DNA of 64,000 nt from CAWINY01 sp963837635 (GCA_963837635.1 CAWINY010000003.1:186001-250000), one strand, 5' to 3'; shown: positions 34,779-43,640, counted from the stretch's first letter. The notes: generated by a model from the letters alone, not told the origin. A program made the numbers and translations.

Positions 34779-35453
34779 TCAAATGCCGGAGGCACCTTCG
34801 CGCAGCTCTTGCGTAAGACTGACACGCAACTCGGCCAGTTCCAGCCCAATGCGCACCTCCGCGAGGGAGCGCAGGATCGCGTCCGCCTTGGCGAGCGCGT
34901 CTTTGGGATATGTCGTGGTAAGCGCGATCACGCTCATGCCCGCCGCGTGCGCCGACTCGACGCCTGCGGGCGTGTCCTCGAACACAAGACAGTGAGCCGG
35001 GGCTACACCCAGCATCTCCGCACCGCGCAGAAACGGCTGCGGCGAGGGCTTCCCTTCCGTGACCTCGTTGGCCGAAACCATCACTGCAGGAAGCGGCAGC
35101 CCCGCGGCTTTGATGCGCACGGTCGCTAGCGGACGCGTCCCGCTGGTTACGATGGCGCAGCGTGCCGGCGGCACGGCTGCCAGCGCGGCCAGTGCGCCCG
35201 GCAGCGCGACCATATCGTAGCTGTCTGCAATTTCCATCTGTTCGACGATCTGATTCTCGGCCTCGGCATCCGCATGGGGCAGGAAGGTGCGAATGGTTTC
35301 GATAGAGCGCTGGCCGTGCGCCTTGCGCACCACTGCCTCCGGATCGAAACCGAAGCGCTCCGCCCAGCGCCGCCACACGCGGCCCACCGAGGGCGTGGAA
35401 TCGACCAGAACTCCGTCGAGATCGAAGAGGATTGCTTGGCAAGGGAAGATCAC
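34779..35453 (-). CDS. HAD-superfamily phosphatase (PGP/GPP-like)
   Basis: About 224 residues. All four HAD motifs are visible: motif I ILFDLDGVLVDS with the nucleophile Asp, motif II IVTSGTRP, motif III Lys in TEGKPSPQPF, and motif IV HCLVFEDTPAGVESA. The cap is the alpha-helical C1 type (AVVRKAHGQRSIETIRTFL), as in sugar-phosphate and phosphoglycolate phosphatases. The GTG at 35453 is preferred because upstream codons come from a CAGTGGCCAG repeat. It is divergent from mutM. The substrate cannot be fixed. Confidence 0.87.
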   Translation of the reverse strand: MIFPCQAILFDLDGVLVDSTPSVGRVWRRWAERFGFDPEAVVRKAHGQRSIETIRTFLPHADAEAENQIVEQMEIADSYDMVALPGALAALAAVPPARCAIVTSGTRPLATVRIKAAGLPLPAVMVSANEVTEGKPSPQPFLRGAEMLGVAPAHCLVFEDTPAGVESAHAAGMSVIALTTTYPKDALAKADAILRSLAEVRIGLELAELRVSLTQELREGASGI

Positions 35454-35464
35454 AGGAAGAGGAT

Positions 35465-35565
35465 AAACCAGTGGCCAGTGGCCAGTGGCCAGTGGCCAGA
35501 AATTGAGTGGCCACCTGACTTCTGACCACTGAGCACTGCCCACTGACCACTTGCATCTTCCAACT
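35465..35565. repeat. Family J repeat (CAGTGGCCAG tandem) between HAD and mutM genes
   Basis: Three to four tandem copies of a CAGTGGCCAG unit, then complementary TGACCACTGAGCACTGCCC. It takes up nearly all of the divergent promoter region. Related short copies lie at 17840-17876 and 49938-49968. Confidence 0.7.
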
Positions 35566-35585
35566 CGAAACTCGAAACTGTCGTC

Positions 35586-36479
35586 GTGCCCGAATTGCCC
35601 GAGGTGGAAACCGTCACACGCGGCTTGGCCCAGCGCGTGACAGGCGACGTGATCGAGTCTGTCTGGCTCAGCGGACTGGCGCCGCTGTTCAAATCTTCCC
35701 TTCCCGAGTTGGCCGCCGCCCTGGAAGGCGCGTACATACGATCCGTCCACCGGCAAGGCAAGCACATTGTCTTTGATTTGGAGCCGGGTGCGTTGCTTTC
35801 GAAAACCGTGGGCCACCCGGCGAAGCGCAGAGTATTAGAGGCTCCTACAAGACCCGCCGGCGAGGACGCCGGTGCTACAAATGCGCAGCTCATCCTTCAC
35901 CTGGGAATGACGGGCCGGGTGCAGGTCACGTCGCCGGGAGCCGAGCTACTCAGGCACACGCATCTGGTTGCAACTCTGGCCAGCGGCCGCGAGCTGCGCT
36001 TCGTCGATCCGCGGCGCTTCGGGCGGGTGTGGGTAGTGCCGCAAGCGGATTTCCAGGCCGGCGGGCACGAGCCTCTCGACATCGATTTCGGCACCTTCGC
36101 AACGCTCTTCCACAAGCGCAACACGCCGATCAAGTGCGCGCTGCTCAACCAGAAGCTGCTTCGTGGCGTCGGGAACATCTATGCCGACGAATCGCTCTTC
36201 CGGGCTGGGATTCGCCCGCGGCGGCGCGCCGCATCGCTCACTCGCGCCGAGTTGAAGCAGCTATACGATCGCCTGCGAGAGGTGCTGGTTGAGGCCATCG
36301 CGGCCGGAGGATCGTCCATCTCCGACTACTTCAACGTGGACGACGAGCCCGGGCTCTTCCATCTGCAGCACCGGGTCTACGGCCGCGAAGGCAAGCCGTG
36401 CCTGATCTGCCGAACGCCGATCCAACGAATCGTGCTGACCGGACGCGGCACCCACTACTGCCCAAAGTGCCAGAAATAG
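35586..36479 (+). CDS. mutM: Formamidopyrimidine-DNA glycosylase
   Basis: A 297-residue bifunctional glycosylase/AP lyase that removes 8-oxoguanine. After the GTG start comes PELPEVETVTRGL, with the catalytic Pro2 and Glu3. The conserved Lys is in RQGKHIVFDL, followed by LILHLGMTGRV, and GVGNIYADESLFRAGI and the C-terminal zinc finger CLICRTPIQRIVLTGRGTHY-CPKC are intact. Between IVFDLEPG and LILHLG there are about 30 extra residues (70-99), of which about 86-98 (APTRPAGEDAGAT) are encoded by a family A repeat. The 3' end overlaps the convergent AbrB gene by 25 bases. Confidence 0.95.
   Translation: MPELPEVETVTRGLAQRVTGDVIESVWLSGLAPLFKSSLPELAAALEGAYIRSVHRQGKHIVFDLEPGALLSKTVGHPAKRRVLEAPTRPAGEDAGATNAQLILHLGMTGRVQVTSPGAELLRHTHLVATLASGRELRFVDPRRFGRVWVVPQADFQAGGHEPLDIDFGTFATLFHKRNTPIKCALLNQKLLRGVGNIYADESLFRAGIRPRRRAASLTRAELKQLYDRLREVLVEAIAAGGSSISDYFNVDDEPGLFHLQHRVYGREGKPCLICRTPIQRIVLTGRGTHYCPKCQK
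35843..35880. repeat. Family A repeat half inside mutM
   Basis: CTCCTACAAGACCCGCCGGC followed by GAGGACGCCGGTGCTACAA matches the right half of the family, with one extra G in the core. It is translated as APTRPAGEDAGAT in a loop of the N-terminal domain. Confidence 0.7.
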
Positions 36480-36712
36480 CGCTCGCGTCGCTCGGCGATC
36501 AACTCATCGGCAAGCGATCTTCCCGGTTTGACAAATTGCCGAAGGGATTGCTGGGCGCGCGCGATACGGCTTTTCAAGGTTGAGACGCGGAGTTCGTTGT
36601 CCTCGATTCGCAGCTCCACTTCGTCGCCCACCTTGAGGTCGAGAACCTCACGGATTGACATGGGAATAACCAGGCGGCCCTTGGCACGGACCCGGGTTCG
36701 AATTCGATCCAT
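36455..36712 (-). CDS. AbrB/MazE/SpoVT-type DNA-binding protein (orphan antitoxin-like)
   Basis: An 85-residue protein with a swapped-hairpin AbrB domain in the first half (RTRVRAKGRLVIPMSIREVL, then LKVGDEVELRIEDNELRVS). A basic/helical C-terminus of the type that holds a toxin in MazE/VapB proteins follows. The usual PIN or MazF toxin gene is absent: downstream lies mutM in the opposite direction, overlapping by 25 bases. It may be a remnant antitoxin or a free-standing regulator. Confidence 0.8.
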   Translation of the reverse strand: MDRIRTRVRAKGRLVIPMSIREVLDLKVGDEVELRIEDNELRVSTLKSRIARAQQSLRQFVKPGRSLADELIAERRERYFWHFGQ

Positions 36713-36951
36713 TGCCCCCCCTGGTGGCCCCCACTGGCTCGAATTACAGTATGCACATATCGTTCTTTGGTGGGCAACAAGCGAAGCGGTCGGTGGTGGA
36801 GTGCAGCACGGATTAGTACCAGCGATCCGTTTCCTGATCGACTTACAAGGGCGCGCTCGGATCCACTTTGCAGACGCAAGACATGGGTTTATGCTGTACC
36901 AGAAAATTGACCGTGAGGCATACGGCTGTGACTGATGTGCGTTCGCTCAAA

Positions 36952-37479
36952 ATGCAGGCCGTTGATTGTCGCCACTACATCGAGAGGCTACTGTCGCTTT
37001 TTGCAGATTTTCAGGCATACGCAGAAGAAATCATACCGATAGCGCAGGGCCATCCCCCCGGTCCCAACCTCCTGGGCCACTATGAGAAGTTCAGGTTGTC
37101 GTTCCAAGAATACAAGAACATTTTTCTAGAATGTGATGATGAAGGAGACCGGATCATCAATCCGGGAATAGCGCAAATTTTCTATCATGCAGACGAACTC
37201 CGCGACCGTCCAGAGGAGTTTGAAGTCGCATTATTGCTCGCAACTAGAAAGTTTCAGCATTTGATTTCCAATGAAGAACGACAGCTTCGGGAACTCCACG
37301 ACAAGATCGAAGTCCTGAGCAGCGAGGCAGAGGCGGACAAGGTCGCTGCGATTGACACTTCAGTCGTTGAGCGGCTCCGGGGCATGGATGATGTGGCAGA
37401 ACGAGGATACACGTGGCTTGGGAGAATCAAGGACCTATTGCCATGGGCTCAATTGGTCATTGGACACCTCCGCAACTGA
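36952..37479 (+). CDS. Hypothetical cytoplasmic protein
   Basis: About 175 residues from ATG 36952; the frame is open back to a TTG at 36868, so the start is uncertain. I do not recognise it. It is largely helical and acidic (ECDDEGDRIINPG, SNEERQLRELHDKIEVLSSEAEADK), with a likely coiled-coil near residues 105-135 and a C-terminal hydrophobic patch (LLPWAQLVIGHL). There is no signal peptide. Base composition is clearly less GC-rich than that of mutM and cysK, which hints at acquisition. Confidence 0.55.
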   Translation: MQAVDCRHYIERLLSLFADFQAYAEEIIPIAQGHPPGPNLLGHYEKFRLSFQEYKNIFLECDDEGDRIINPGIAQIFYHADELRDRPEEFEVALLLATRKFQHLISNEERQLRELHDKIEVLSSEAEADKVAAIDTSVVERLRGMDDVAERGYTWLGRIKDLLPWAQLVIGHLRN

Positions 37480-37678
37480 ATCAACCCTGTTTCGCCAGGA
37501 ATTCACCCTACGCTTGCACGGCCCTGCCAACTGCGCTAGGCTTTGAGCGTTATGATGGCAACTAATATTTTGATCGGGCTCCCCGGTTGTTGCCGCTGTT
37601 GTCGGTAATCCCTGTCTTTTTGTCTCTTTTCCGACATTTCTGAATCCTGTTAGGGGTCCCTCTTAGGAGCTGATATCC

Positions 37679-38650
37679 GTGAAGATCGCGAAAGATGTTT
37701 CCGAGCTGATTGGCAACACCCCGCTAGTGCAGTTGAACAAGGTGACGGACGGGGCCCTGGCTACGGTTGCCGCCAAACTGGAGAGCTTCAATCCCTGCGC
37801 CAGCGTCAAGGACCGCATCGGGGTCAGCATGATCAACGAGGCGGAGCGCGAGGGGAAGATCCAGCCGGGGAAGACGGTGCTGGTCGAGCCCACCAGCGGT
37901 AACACGGGAATCGGACTGGCCTTTGCCGCCGCCGTGAAGGGCTACCGGCTGATCCTGACCATGCCAGACACCATGAGCCTGGAGCGGCGTGTGCTGCTGA
38001 AGGCGTTCGGCTCGGAGATCGTGCTCACCCCCGGCCCCAAGGGCATGAAGGGCGCCATTGCCAAAGCGGAAGAAATCGTGGCGCAAACCCCGAACAGCTA
38101 CATGCCGCAGCAGTTCAACAATCCGGCGAATCCCAAGATCCATCGTGAGACGACCGGTCCCGAAATCTGGAACGATACCGACGGCCAGGTGGACATCCTG
38201 GTCGCCGGCGTAGGCACGGGCGGCACCATCACCGGCATCGGCGACTTCATCCTGCCGAAGAAGCCGGAGTTCAAGATGGTTGCCGTCGAGCCGACGGACA
38301 GCCCGGTGCTCAGCGGCGGCGCGCCCGGTCCGCATAAAATCCAGGGGATCGGCGCCGGTTTCGTGCCCGAGAACCTGAATACCAAGTACGTCAGCGAAAA
38401 CTTCCAGGTAACCGCCGACCAGTCGGTTGACATGGCGCGGCGCCTGGCGCGGGAAGAGGGACTGCTAGTGGGAATTTCCTCCGGCGCGGCGGTCTACGCG
38501 GCGGTCCAGGTCGCCAAACGCGCGGAAAACGCCGGCAAACTGATCGTGGTGATCCTGCCCGATTTCGGCGAACGCTATCTGACCACGATATTATTCGACA
38601 ATCTTCGACAGGAGGCGCTTACGATGGCCACTGCCGCCGTGAGCGTGTAA
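37679..38650 (+). CDS. cysK: Cysteine synthase (O-acetylserine sulfhydrylase)
   Basis: A 323-residue PLP enzyme making cysteine from O-acetylserine and sulfide. PLP lysine Lys44 lies in [11 protein letters not shown], the substrate loop is [12 protein letters not shown], the [12 protein letters not shown] phosphate cup is present, and the [11 protein letters not shown] segment follows. The GTG at 37679 is supported by AGGAG at 37665-37669. cysE begins three bases after the stop, so the two genes form an operon giving both steps from serine to cysteine. The leader of about 200 bases is T-rich; I see no known riboswitch in it. Confidence 0.95.
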   Translation: MKIAKDVSELIGNTPLVQLNKVTDGALATVAAKLESFNPCASVKDRIGVSMINEAEREGKIQPGKTVLVEPTSGNTGIGLAFAAAVKGYRLILTMPDTMSLERRVLLKAFGSEIVLTPGPKGMKGAIAKAEEIVAQTPNSYMPQQFNNPANPKIHRETTGPEIWNDTDGQVDILVAGVGTGGTITGIGDFILPKKPEFKMVAVEPTDSPVLSGGAPGPHKIQGIGAGFVPENLNTKYVSENFQVTADQSVDMARRLAREEGLLVGISSGAAVYAAVQVAKRAENAGKLIVVILPDFGERYLTTILFDNLRQEALTMATAAVSV

Positions 38651-38653
38651 ACC

Positions 38654-39367
38654 ATGGGCTTCTTTCAATTGATGCGGGAAGACATTGCCTCGGTATTCGA
38701 CCGCGATCCCGCCGCCAAGAACTCGTTCGAGGTGTTCCTGTGCTATTCGGGCCTGCACGCGGTGTGGGCTTTTCGGATCAATCAATGGCTGTGGAACCAC
38801 GGCCTACGCACCACGGCGCGTTTTCTATCCCAGGTGGCGCGCTGGATCACCGGCATCGAGATCCATCCGGGCGCGACTATTGGGCACAGGCTATTCATCG
38901 ACCACGGCATGGGCGTGGTGATTGGCGAGACGGCCATCGTGGGTGACGACGTAACCCTGTACCAGGGCGTGACCCTCGGCGGCACCGGCAAGGAGCACGG
39001 CAAGCGCCACCCGACGATCCTGAACAATGTGGTAATCGGCGGCGGCGCCAAGGTGCTGGGCAACATCACCGTGGGCGAGAACTGCCGCGTGGGCGCCGGT
39101 TCGGTCGTGCTGCGCGACGTACCGGACAACTCCACGATTGTCGGCGTGCCTGGGCATATCGTCTTTCGTAACGGCAAGCGCGTGGTGATCACCGACCCGA
39201 AGCAGATCAACGATCCGCTATCGGAGGCGCTGGTCGCCCTAGCCAAGCAGGTGGATGAGCTGCGGCAGAAGATCAAGAGCGAAAGCTATTCGGCACCGCT
39301 GAACGGTGACAATCTCCACGTCGCCGACACCCTGGCGGAAGAGTTCGAGACGGATTACCAGATTTAG
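38654..39367 (+). CDS. cysE: Serine O-acetyltransferase
   Basis: A 237-residue acetyltransferase of the shorter bacterial type, making O-acetylserine. The N-terminal helices are followed by left-handed beta-helix hexapeptides, with the active-site [20 protein letters not shown] and [16 protein letters not shown]. The C-terminal tail ends in Ile (ETDYQI); in characterised enzymes a terminal Ile plugs the CysK active site to form the cysteine synthase complex, so complex formation with the neighbouring CysK is likely. The stop codon TAG (39365-39367) is part of the target site of the adjacent IS5 element. Confidence 0.95.
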   Translation: MGFFQLMREDIASVFDRDPAAKNSFEVFLCYSGLHAVWAFRINQWLWNHGLRTTARFLSQVARWITGIEIHPGATIGHRLFIDHGMGVVIGETAIVGDDVTLYQGVTLGGTGKEHGKRHPTILNNVVIGGGAKVLGNITVGENCRVGAGSVVLRDVPDNSTIVGVPGHIVFRNGKRVVITDPKQINDPLSEALVALAKQVDELRQKIKSESYSAPLNGDNLHVADTLAEEFETDYQI

Positions 39368-40536
39368 GGAAGCTCTGAACAACCAGGGCTTTTGAACCAG
39401 CGTGAGCTGGAGGGCAGATTCAACCGCCTTTTGGATCGGTTTTCAGGTGAGGGTTTTGCGTTTGCTGTGCCCGAATGCGCCGTGCTGCGCCCCGAGCAAC
39501 ACTACGCCGTCGTTGGGCACAGCAGTCTCTTGCGAACCATGAACAGATTCACCAGGGCGAAGGCGGTGAACAGCCGATTGGCATTCTTCGCCATGCCTCG
39601 GTAGCGTACCTTCACGAATCCGAATTTTAACTTCAGCACGCCAAATACATGCTCGACTTTCGAGCGCACCCGCGACTTCGTCCGGTTCTTGGCCCGCTCC
39701 ACTTGGTCAATCCGGTTTTTGTAGCGATAGCGCTTGTTGGTGCAGTCCTTGGCACGCGGCGAGCATTCGTGAATTACCTCGCGCTGCCCGCGATAGGCTT
39801 GGTCGCCCCAGACGTGGGTCTCATCGCCATGCAACAGCTCTGGCAATACCGTCGAGTCGGACACGTTGGCCGCCGTGGCTACTGCGCTATGCACCAGCTT
39901 TGTCTTGCTGTCCACGCCCACATGCGCCTTCATCCCGAAATACCACTGCTTGCCTTTCCGGGTCTGGTGCATCTCCGGGTCGCGCTTCTGTTGCTGGTTC
40001 TTCGTCGAACTCGGGGCGTGAATGATGGTCGCGTCCACAATAGTACCCGTCGAAATGCGCACACCGCGCTGCTGCAAGTACAGGTTCACGGTCTCCAGAA
40101 TCTCGCCCCCCAGTCGATGCTCTTCCAGCAAGTGGCGGAACTTGCACACCGTGGTCTCATCCGGCACCGGCTCGCTCCCCAAGTCGATTCCGGCAAACTG
40201 TCGTAGCACGGGCGAATCGTACAACGCCTCTTCCACCGCCGGGTCCGACAGGTTGAACCAGTGTTGGAGGAAGTAGATGCGCAGCATGCGCTCCAGTCCG
40301 ACGGGACGACGCCCATTACCAGCCTTCGGATAATGAGGCTCGATCAGAGCGCAGAGTTCGCGCCACGGCACGACCTGCTCCATCTCTTCAAGAAACATCG
40401 CACGCCGCGTCTTCTTTGTGTACCGCTCGAACCCAGTCGTCATCGCCAGTGTCTGCTGCCTCATCTGCTTTCAGAGTCTCTGGACTCAATCTACACATTG
40501 GCCCTGTGGAAAGCAGAGAACTTAATCAGAGATTCC
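39368..40536 (-). mobile_element. IS5-type insertion sequence (1169 bp)
   Basis: The left end GGAAGCTCTGAACAA and the inverted right end GGAATCTCTGATTAA match at 12 of 15 positions. It is flanked by TTAG (39364-39367) and CTAG (40537-40540), both fitting the YTAR target of IS5 elements and sharing TAG. It holds one intact transposase gene on the minus strand and starts immediately after the cysE stop codon. Confidence 0.87.
39502..40464 (-). CDS. IS5-family transposase
   Basis: 320 residues. It has the N-terminal DUF772-like segment (GNGRRPVGLERMLRIYFLQH and ALYDSPVLRQFAGID) and a DDE domain with Asp in GTIVDATIIHAPSSTKN, Asp in THVWGDQAYRG and Glu in RSKVEHVFGVLKLKFG, the last being the classical IS5 Y/E region. 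The sequence is intact, so the element is potentially mobile. The coding direction is opposite to cysE, so the element does not place its own gene behind the cys promoter. Confidence 0.95.
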   Translation of the reverse strand: MRQQTLAMTTGFERYTKKTRRAMFLEEMEQVVPWRELCALIEPHYPKAGNGRRPVGLERMLRIYFLQHWFNLSDPAVEEALYDSPVLRQFAGIDLGSEPVPDETTVCKFRHLLEEHRLGGEILETVNLYLQQRGVRISTGTIVDATIIHAPSSTKNQQQKRDPEMHQTRKGKQWYFGMKAHVGVDSKTKLVHSAVATAANVSDSTVLPELLHGDETHVWGDQAYRGQREVIHECSPRAKDCTNKRYRYKNRIDQVERAKNRTKSRVRSKVEHVFGVLKLKFGFVKVRYRGMAKNANRLFTAFALVNLFMVRKRLLCPTTA

Positions 40537-40617
40537 CTAGGTGGATTTGTAATTTGGTAATGTGTGATTTGTAAAGTCCTGAGCCGGGCTGCCGTGCTTT
40601 TCGGCTGCCCGCTGAGA

Positions 40618-41109
40618 CTACGGAACCACGGTCACCGTGATCGTGTTGGATTTCACGGTCATTTTGTTTTCAATGTCGTAGTCCTCGCCTTGGATCGTGT
40701 ACTTATCCGGACGGGACAAGTCGTATGTGGGCGGGACGACTAGGCCTCGTGTCAAACCGTGCGGGAAGCTCACTTCCTCCCCAGGCTCAAGGGGAATTGG
40801 CCCCATACCGCTGCCAGCTGTTGGCTGAAACTTAGGGCGCGGCAGTTCTTGTATTAGCCTGCCTTCACTGTCCCGGACTTCTGTCCGGAAACGAGAGCCC
40901 CAACTCCCGTAGTAGCGAATTTTGTGATCGGAGATGTTGGTCACCGTTACTTTCAAGTCTACGTCCGAGCCAGATTTCACAGTATCGTGGGGCGTGCTGA
41001 TAACGACTGAAATCGTTGGCTGCTTCGGACCGGCTTCCTGCGCAAGGCCCGCAGTTGCAAGGCAAAGTATCGCAAGGACCATCAGGATGAGCTGACGCAG
41101 AGTTTTCAA
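40618..41109 (-). CDS. Exported protein with an Ig-like/BsuPI-like fold
   Basis: 163 residues with a signal peptide (MKTLRQLILMVLAILCLATA, cleavage near GLAQE). The mature part is beta-rich: TVKSGSDVDLKVTVTNISDH, then PLEPGEEVSFPHGLT and YTIQGEDYD. This resembles proteinase-inhibitor or Ig-like domains of the BsuPI kind. The TTG start at 41109 is fixed by AGGAGG seven to eight bases upstream. Periplasmic; function unknown. It lies next to the right end of the IS5 element. Confidence 0.65.
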   Translation of the reverse strand: MKTLRQLILMVLAILCLATAGLAQEAGPKQPTISVVISTPHDTVKSGSDVDLKVTVTNISDHKIRYYGSWGSRFRTEVRDSEGRLIQELPRPKFQPTAGSGMGPIPLEPGEEVSFPHGLTRGLVVPPTYDLSRPDKYTIQGEDYDIENKMTVKSNTITVTVVP

Positions 41110-41162
41110 AGGTCGTACCTCCTCTTTTTTGAGCAGGACTCAGGAACCCGGCAACACTTAGA

Positions 41163-41262
41163 GAATTGTCATTCCGAGCGAAGCGAGGAATCTGCATTTG
41201 CGCTGACTTGGGCAAAACTGCAGATTCCTCGCGCCAAAACCGGGCGCTCGGAATGACAAATC
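41163..41262. repeat. Family H palindromic repeat, second copy
   Basis: ATTGTCATTCCGAGCGAAGC and GGAATCTGCATTTGCG pair with AACTGCAGATTCCTCG and GCGCTCGGAATGACAAATCC. From 41278 to 41345 a family C fragment (CTTCGACTCGCCC, CTCGCTCAGGATGAC) follows. Confidence 0.8.
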
Positions 41263-41405
41263 CTTCTACTACTCACAATCTTACGAACCACAAAATCCTT
41301 CGACTCGCCCAGCAAAAACGGCCAGGCTCGCTCAGGATGACAACATTCACAAATTACAAATCACCAATCTGACGACCGACCGTTCTGGAGCTACTCGCAC
41401 GGCGC

Positions 41406-42554
41406 CTACTCCACATACTTCCGTGGCACCCGCTTGCCGATGCCGCACAGCACCTCGTAGGGGATGGTGCTGGCGTAGCCGGCGTGTTCCCAGATGCTGA
41501 TGCAGCTCGGGCCCTGGCGGCCAATCAGGGTGACCTCGTCACCCAGCGAGACACCCGGGATGCCGGTGACATCCACCAGCGTCAGGTCCATCGAGACGTT
41601 TCCGACAATGGCCGCGTAGTCCTGGCGCACAATTACCCGTCCGCGCGAGGAAAGGTGTCGGTTGATGCCATCGGCATAGCCGACCGGCAAGGCGGCAATA
41701 CGCGCCGGCGCCGAGGTGACGTAGGCGCCGTTATAGCCGACAGGCTGCCGCGCCGGGACTTCCTTCATCGAGATGATGCGCGTCTTCCACGACAGCACCG
41801 GCTGCACCTGCAGCTCATGGGAGACATCCGGCGCTCCGCTGATCACCGAGGTGAACGGCAGACAATATCCGTATAAGGCCAGACCCGGGCGCACCATGTT
41901 CTTCCACGCGTTGGACCGGCTGACGATGCCCGCGCTGTTGGCGATGTGGTAGTACACCGGCGAGAGGCTCGCCTGCCGGACTAATTCAACCGCACTGTTG
42001 AAGCGGTTGATCTGCGCATCCAGATCGGGGGAATCCACCACCTCGGACGAGGCCAGGTGGGTGAATACGCCCTCCAGCAGTACGGATTCGGCGGCTTGGA
42101 TGGAGTTCAGGAAGCCGGGCAGGTCCTTCAAGTTCATGCCCAGTCGGGCCATGCCGGTGTCGATCTTCAGGTGCACGGGGATGGGCTCGATCGCGCGTCT
42201 CTTTAGTCGCGCGGCCGCATCTTCCAACAGCTCGATGTGCCACGACTCCCATACCGCGGGCGTGAGGTTGTAATGGAGGACCGCTTCTTCGTCGCCGCGC
42301 CAGAATCCCGAGAGCAGCAGGATGCGGCCGCGAATACCGGCTTCGCGCAAGGCGATGGCCTCGTCCACGCAAGCCACGCCAAACCATAAGGCACCTTCCG
42401 CCTCGAGCGCGCGCGCACACTCGACCGCGCCGTGGCCGTAGGCGTCCGCCTTGATGACGGCGCAGACCGTGGCCTTGGGGGAGACATATTGCCGGATCGT
42501 GCGGAAATTGTGGCGCAATGCGGTCAGCGACACTTCCGCCCAAGTGGGTCGCAT
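41406..42554 (-). CDS. alr: Alanine racemase
   Basis: 382 residues; a PLP enzyme making D-alanine for peptidoglycan. The PLP lysine Lys35 is in VCAVIKADAYGHG. Further family motifs are HLKIDTGMARLGM, the RPGLALYGYCLPF segment, and the catalytic-Tyr region ARIAALPVGYADGINRHLS. It is of normal length with no insertions. On the minus strand an AGTATAAT sequence (complement at 42577-42584) lies about 22 bases upstream of the ATG and may be its -10 box. It is monocistronic as far as can be seen. Confidence 0.95.
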   Translation of the reverse strand: MRPTWAEVSLTALRHNFRTIRQYVSPKATVCAVIKADAYGHGAVECARALEAEGALWFGVACVDEAIALREAGIRGRILLLSGFWRGDEEAVLHYNLTPAVWESWHIELLEDAAARLKRRAIEPIPVHLKIDTGMARLGMNLKDLPGFLNSIQAAESVLLEGVFTHLASSEVVDSPDLDAQINRFNSAVELVRQASLSPVYYHIANSAGIVSRSNAWKNMVRPGLALYGYCLPFTSVISGAPDVSHELQVQPVLSWKTRIISMKEVPARQPVGYNGAYVTSAPARIAALPVGYADGINRHLSSRGRVIVRQDYAAIVGNVSMDLTLVDVTGIPGVSLGDEVTLIGRQGPSCISIWEHAGYASTIPYEVLCGIGKRVPRKYVE

Positions 42555-42659
42555 GATGGGTCTTCTGCTCTGGCTGATTATACTTGGGAATCTCGCGGCG
42601 TTGTCTGAATCACGGCGGAGGCGCTGTTGGCGCTGGCGTTTCCTCAGACAGGGCTGTCA

Positions 42660-42780
42660 TGGGCAACCAGCCGCTGATTCCCGCTGAGGAACGCTGATCG
42701 GAGTTAGGGATTTCTATCCGGATCAGCGAAAATCAGCGGCAACTCTAGCCAAAATCCGGGCTAGGGTGGGGCACCCTGAC
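42660..42780. repeat. Family G repeat with a family F fragment
   Basis: CAGCCGCTGATTCCCGCTGA and GGAACGCTGATCGG pair with CGGATCAGCGAAAATCAGCG; the GGTGGGGCACCCTGAC of family F follows. Confidence 0.7.
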
Positions 42781-42797
42781 GTTTGCCGACGTCCCGA

Positions 42798-43352
42798 CTA
42801 GGCGGCCCTTCGCTGGGTTGGGGCTTGGCTGGCCATTTTCCGGCCCTGGCTGATTTCATACAAGAACCAGACCCGCTTTTCGGTTGCGTCGAGGATCTCC
42901 TGCAGCCGGTTGCTGGTTGCGGTATCCCGATTCTGGTCGCACACCGCGATCGCCGCGCGTTGGTTTTCCGCGATATGACGATTGTCGGCGAGCAGCCGCT
43001 CGATCATCTGCTCCGGCGACACAAACTCCTCGTCATCGTCATCGATGGTTTGCAGCTGGCCGATGTGGCCGATGCTGCGGATGGTGATCCCGCCAATCCG
43101 TCTCACCCGTTCGGCCAAAACGTCCACCGACGCCAGAATGGAATCCGCCTGCTCATCGAACAGCAGGTGGTAGTCCCGGAAATGCGAACCGCAGACGTGC
43201 CAGTGAAAGTTCTTGGTTTTGACAAAGAGGGCCAAGGCATCCGCGATCAGCGGATTGACGGCGTTACAAATGGCCTGTACCTTATCGGCGGCCAAATCCG
43301 TTGGGGTGGCAAGTTGGGTCGGGGCAATAGAAGACTTTGTGCGGACAGCCAT
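42798..43352 (-). CDS. Dps/ferritin-like DNA-protection protein
   Basis: 184 residues. The Dps ferroxidase signature KTKNFHWHVCGSHFRDYHLL continues into FDEQADSI, giving the intersubunit iron ligands. A four-helix bundle follows with ERVRRIGG and LLADNRHIAENQRAAI. The Gln/Arg tail SQAPTQRRAA could contact DNA. Dps proteins oxidise and store iron and protect DNA in starvation and peroxide stress. AGGAGG six bases upstream fixes the start. The next small gene is on the same strand 60 bases upstream. Confidence 0.92.
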   Translation of the reverse strand: MAVRTKSSIAPTQLATPTDLAADKVQAICNAVNPLIADALALFVKTKNFHWHVCGSHFRDYHLLFDEQADSILASVDVLAERVRRIGGITIRSIGHIGQLQTIDDDDEEFVSPEQMIERLLADNRHIAENQRAAIAVCDQNRDTATSNRLQEILDATEKRVWFLYEISQGRKMASQAPTQRRAA

Positions 43353-43412
43353 GTTTTCCTCCTCGAAGTTCTCTTAGATGAGAAAAACCCGGCTGGTGCA
43401 GGCTGTCCTTGC

Positions 43413-43640
43413 TTAGCTCGCCTGACGGCGAAAATGATCTTTGCGCTCAGGCACGTCGATGGTGACGGATTCGCTGGGCTCCATGTCGAGTACAGCTGCT
43501 ATGTCTGAGTCACCCACACCGAGGTCGAAAAGCCAGTTCTTCACTTCGGCTGCCGTCATGCCCGGACAGATGCCCATGCCATACTCGACAGAGTACAGCC
43601 GGGCGTCCACCCGAGAGAACCGGGTTACTTTTAAGTTCAT
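43413..43640 (-). CDS. Small hypothetical protein
   Basis: 75 residues from the ATG at 43640, with AGGGAGAGAGG immediately upstream on the minus strand. It reads MNLKVTRFSRVDARLYSVEY, then GMTAAEVKNWLFDLGVGDSD, and ends in a charged RKDHFRRQAS. Mixed alpha/beta, acidic middle, no signal peptide. I do not recognise it. It lies 60 bases upstream of the Dps gene in the same direction and may be co-transcribed with it. Confidence 0.5.
   Translation of the reverse strand: MNLKVTRFSRVDARLYSVEYGMGICPGMTAAEVKNWLFDLGVGDSDIAAVLDMEPSESVTIDVPERKDHFRRQAS

Noticed and set aside
33068..34816. 582-codon frame on the + strand opposite purA
   Set aside because: Antisense shadow of purA with His/Arg/Pro-rich composition and no motifs.
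40578..40613. Hairpin GGGCTGCCG / CGGCTGCCC as a terminator
   Set aside because: The stem has a mismatch and no T-run follows on either strand; the function is undecided.
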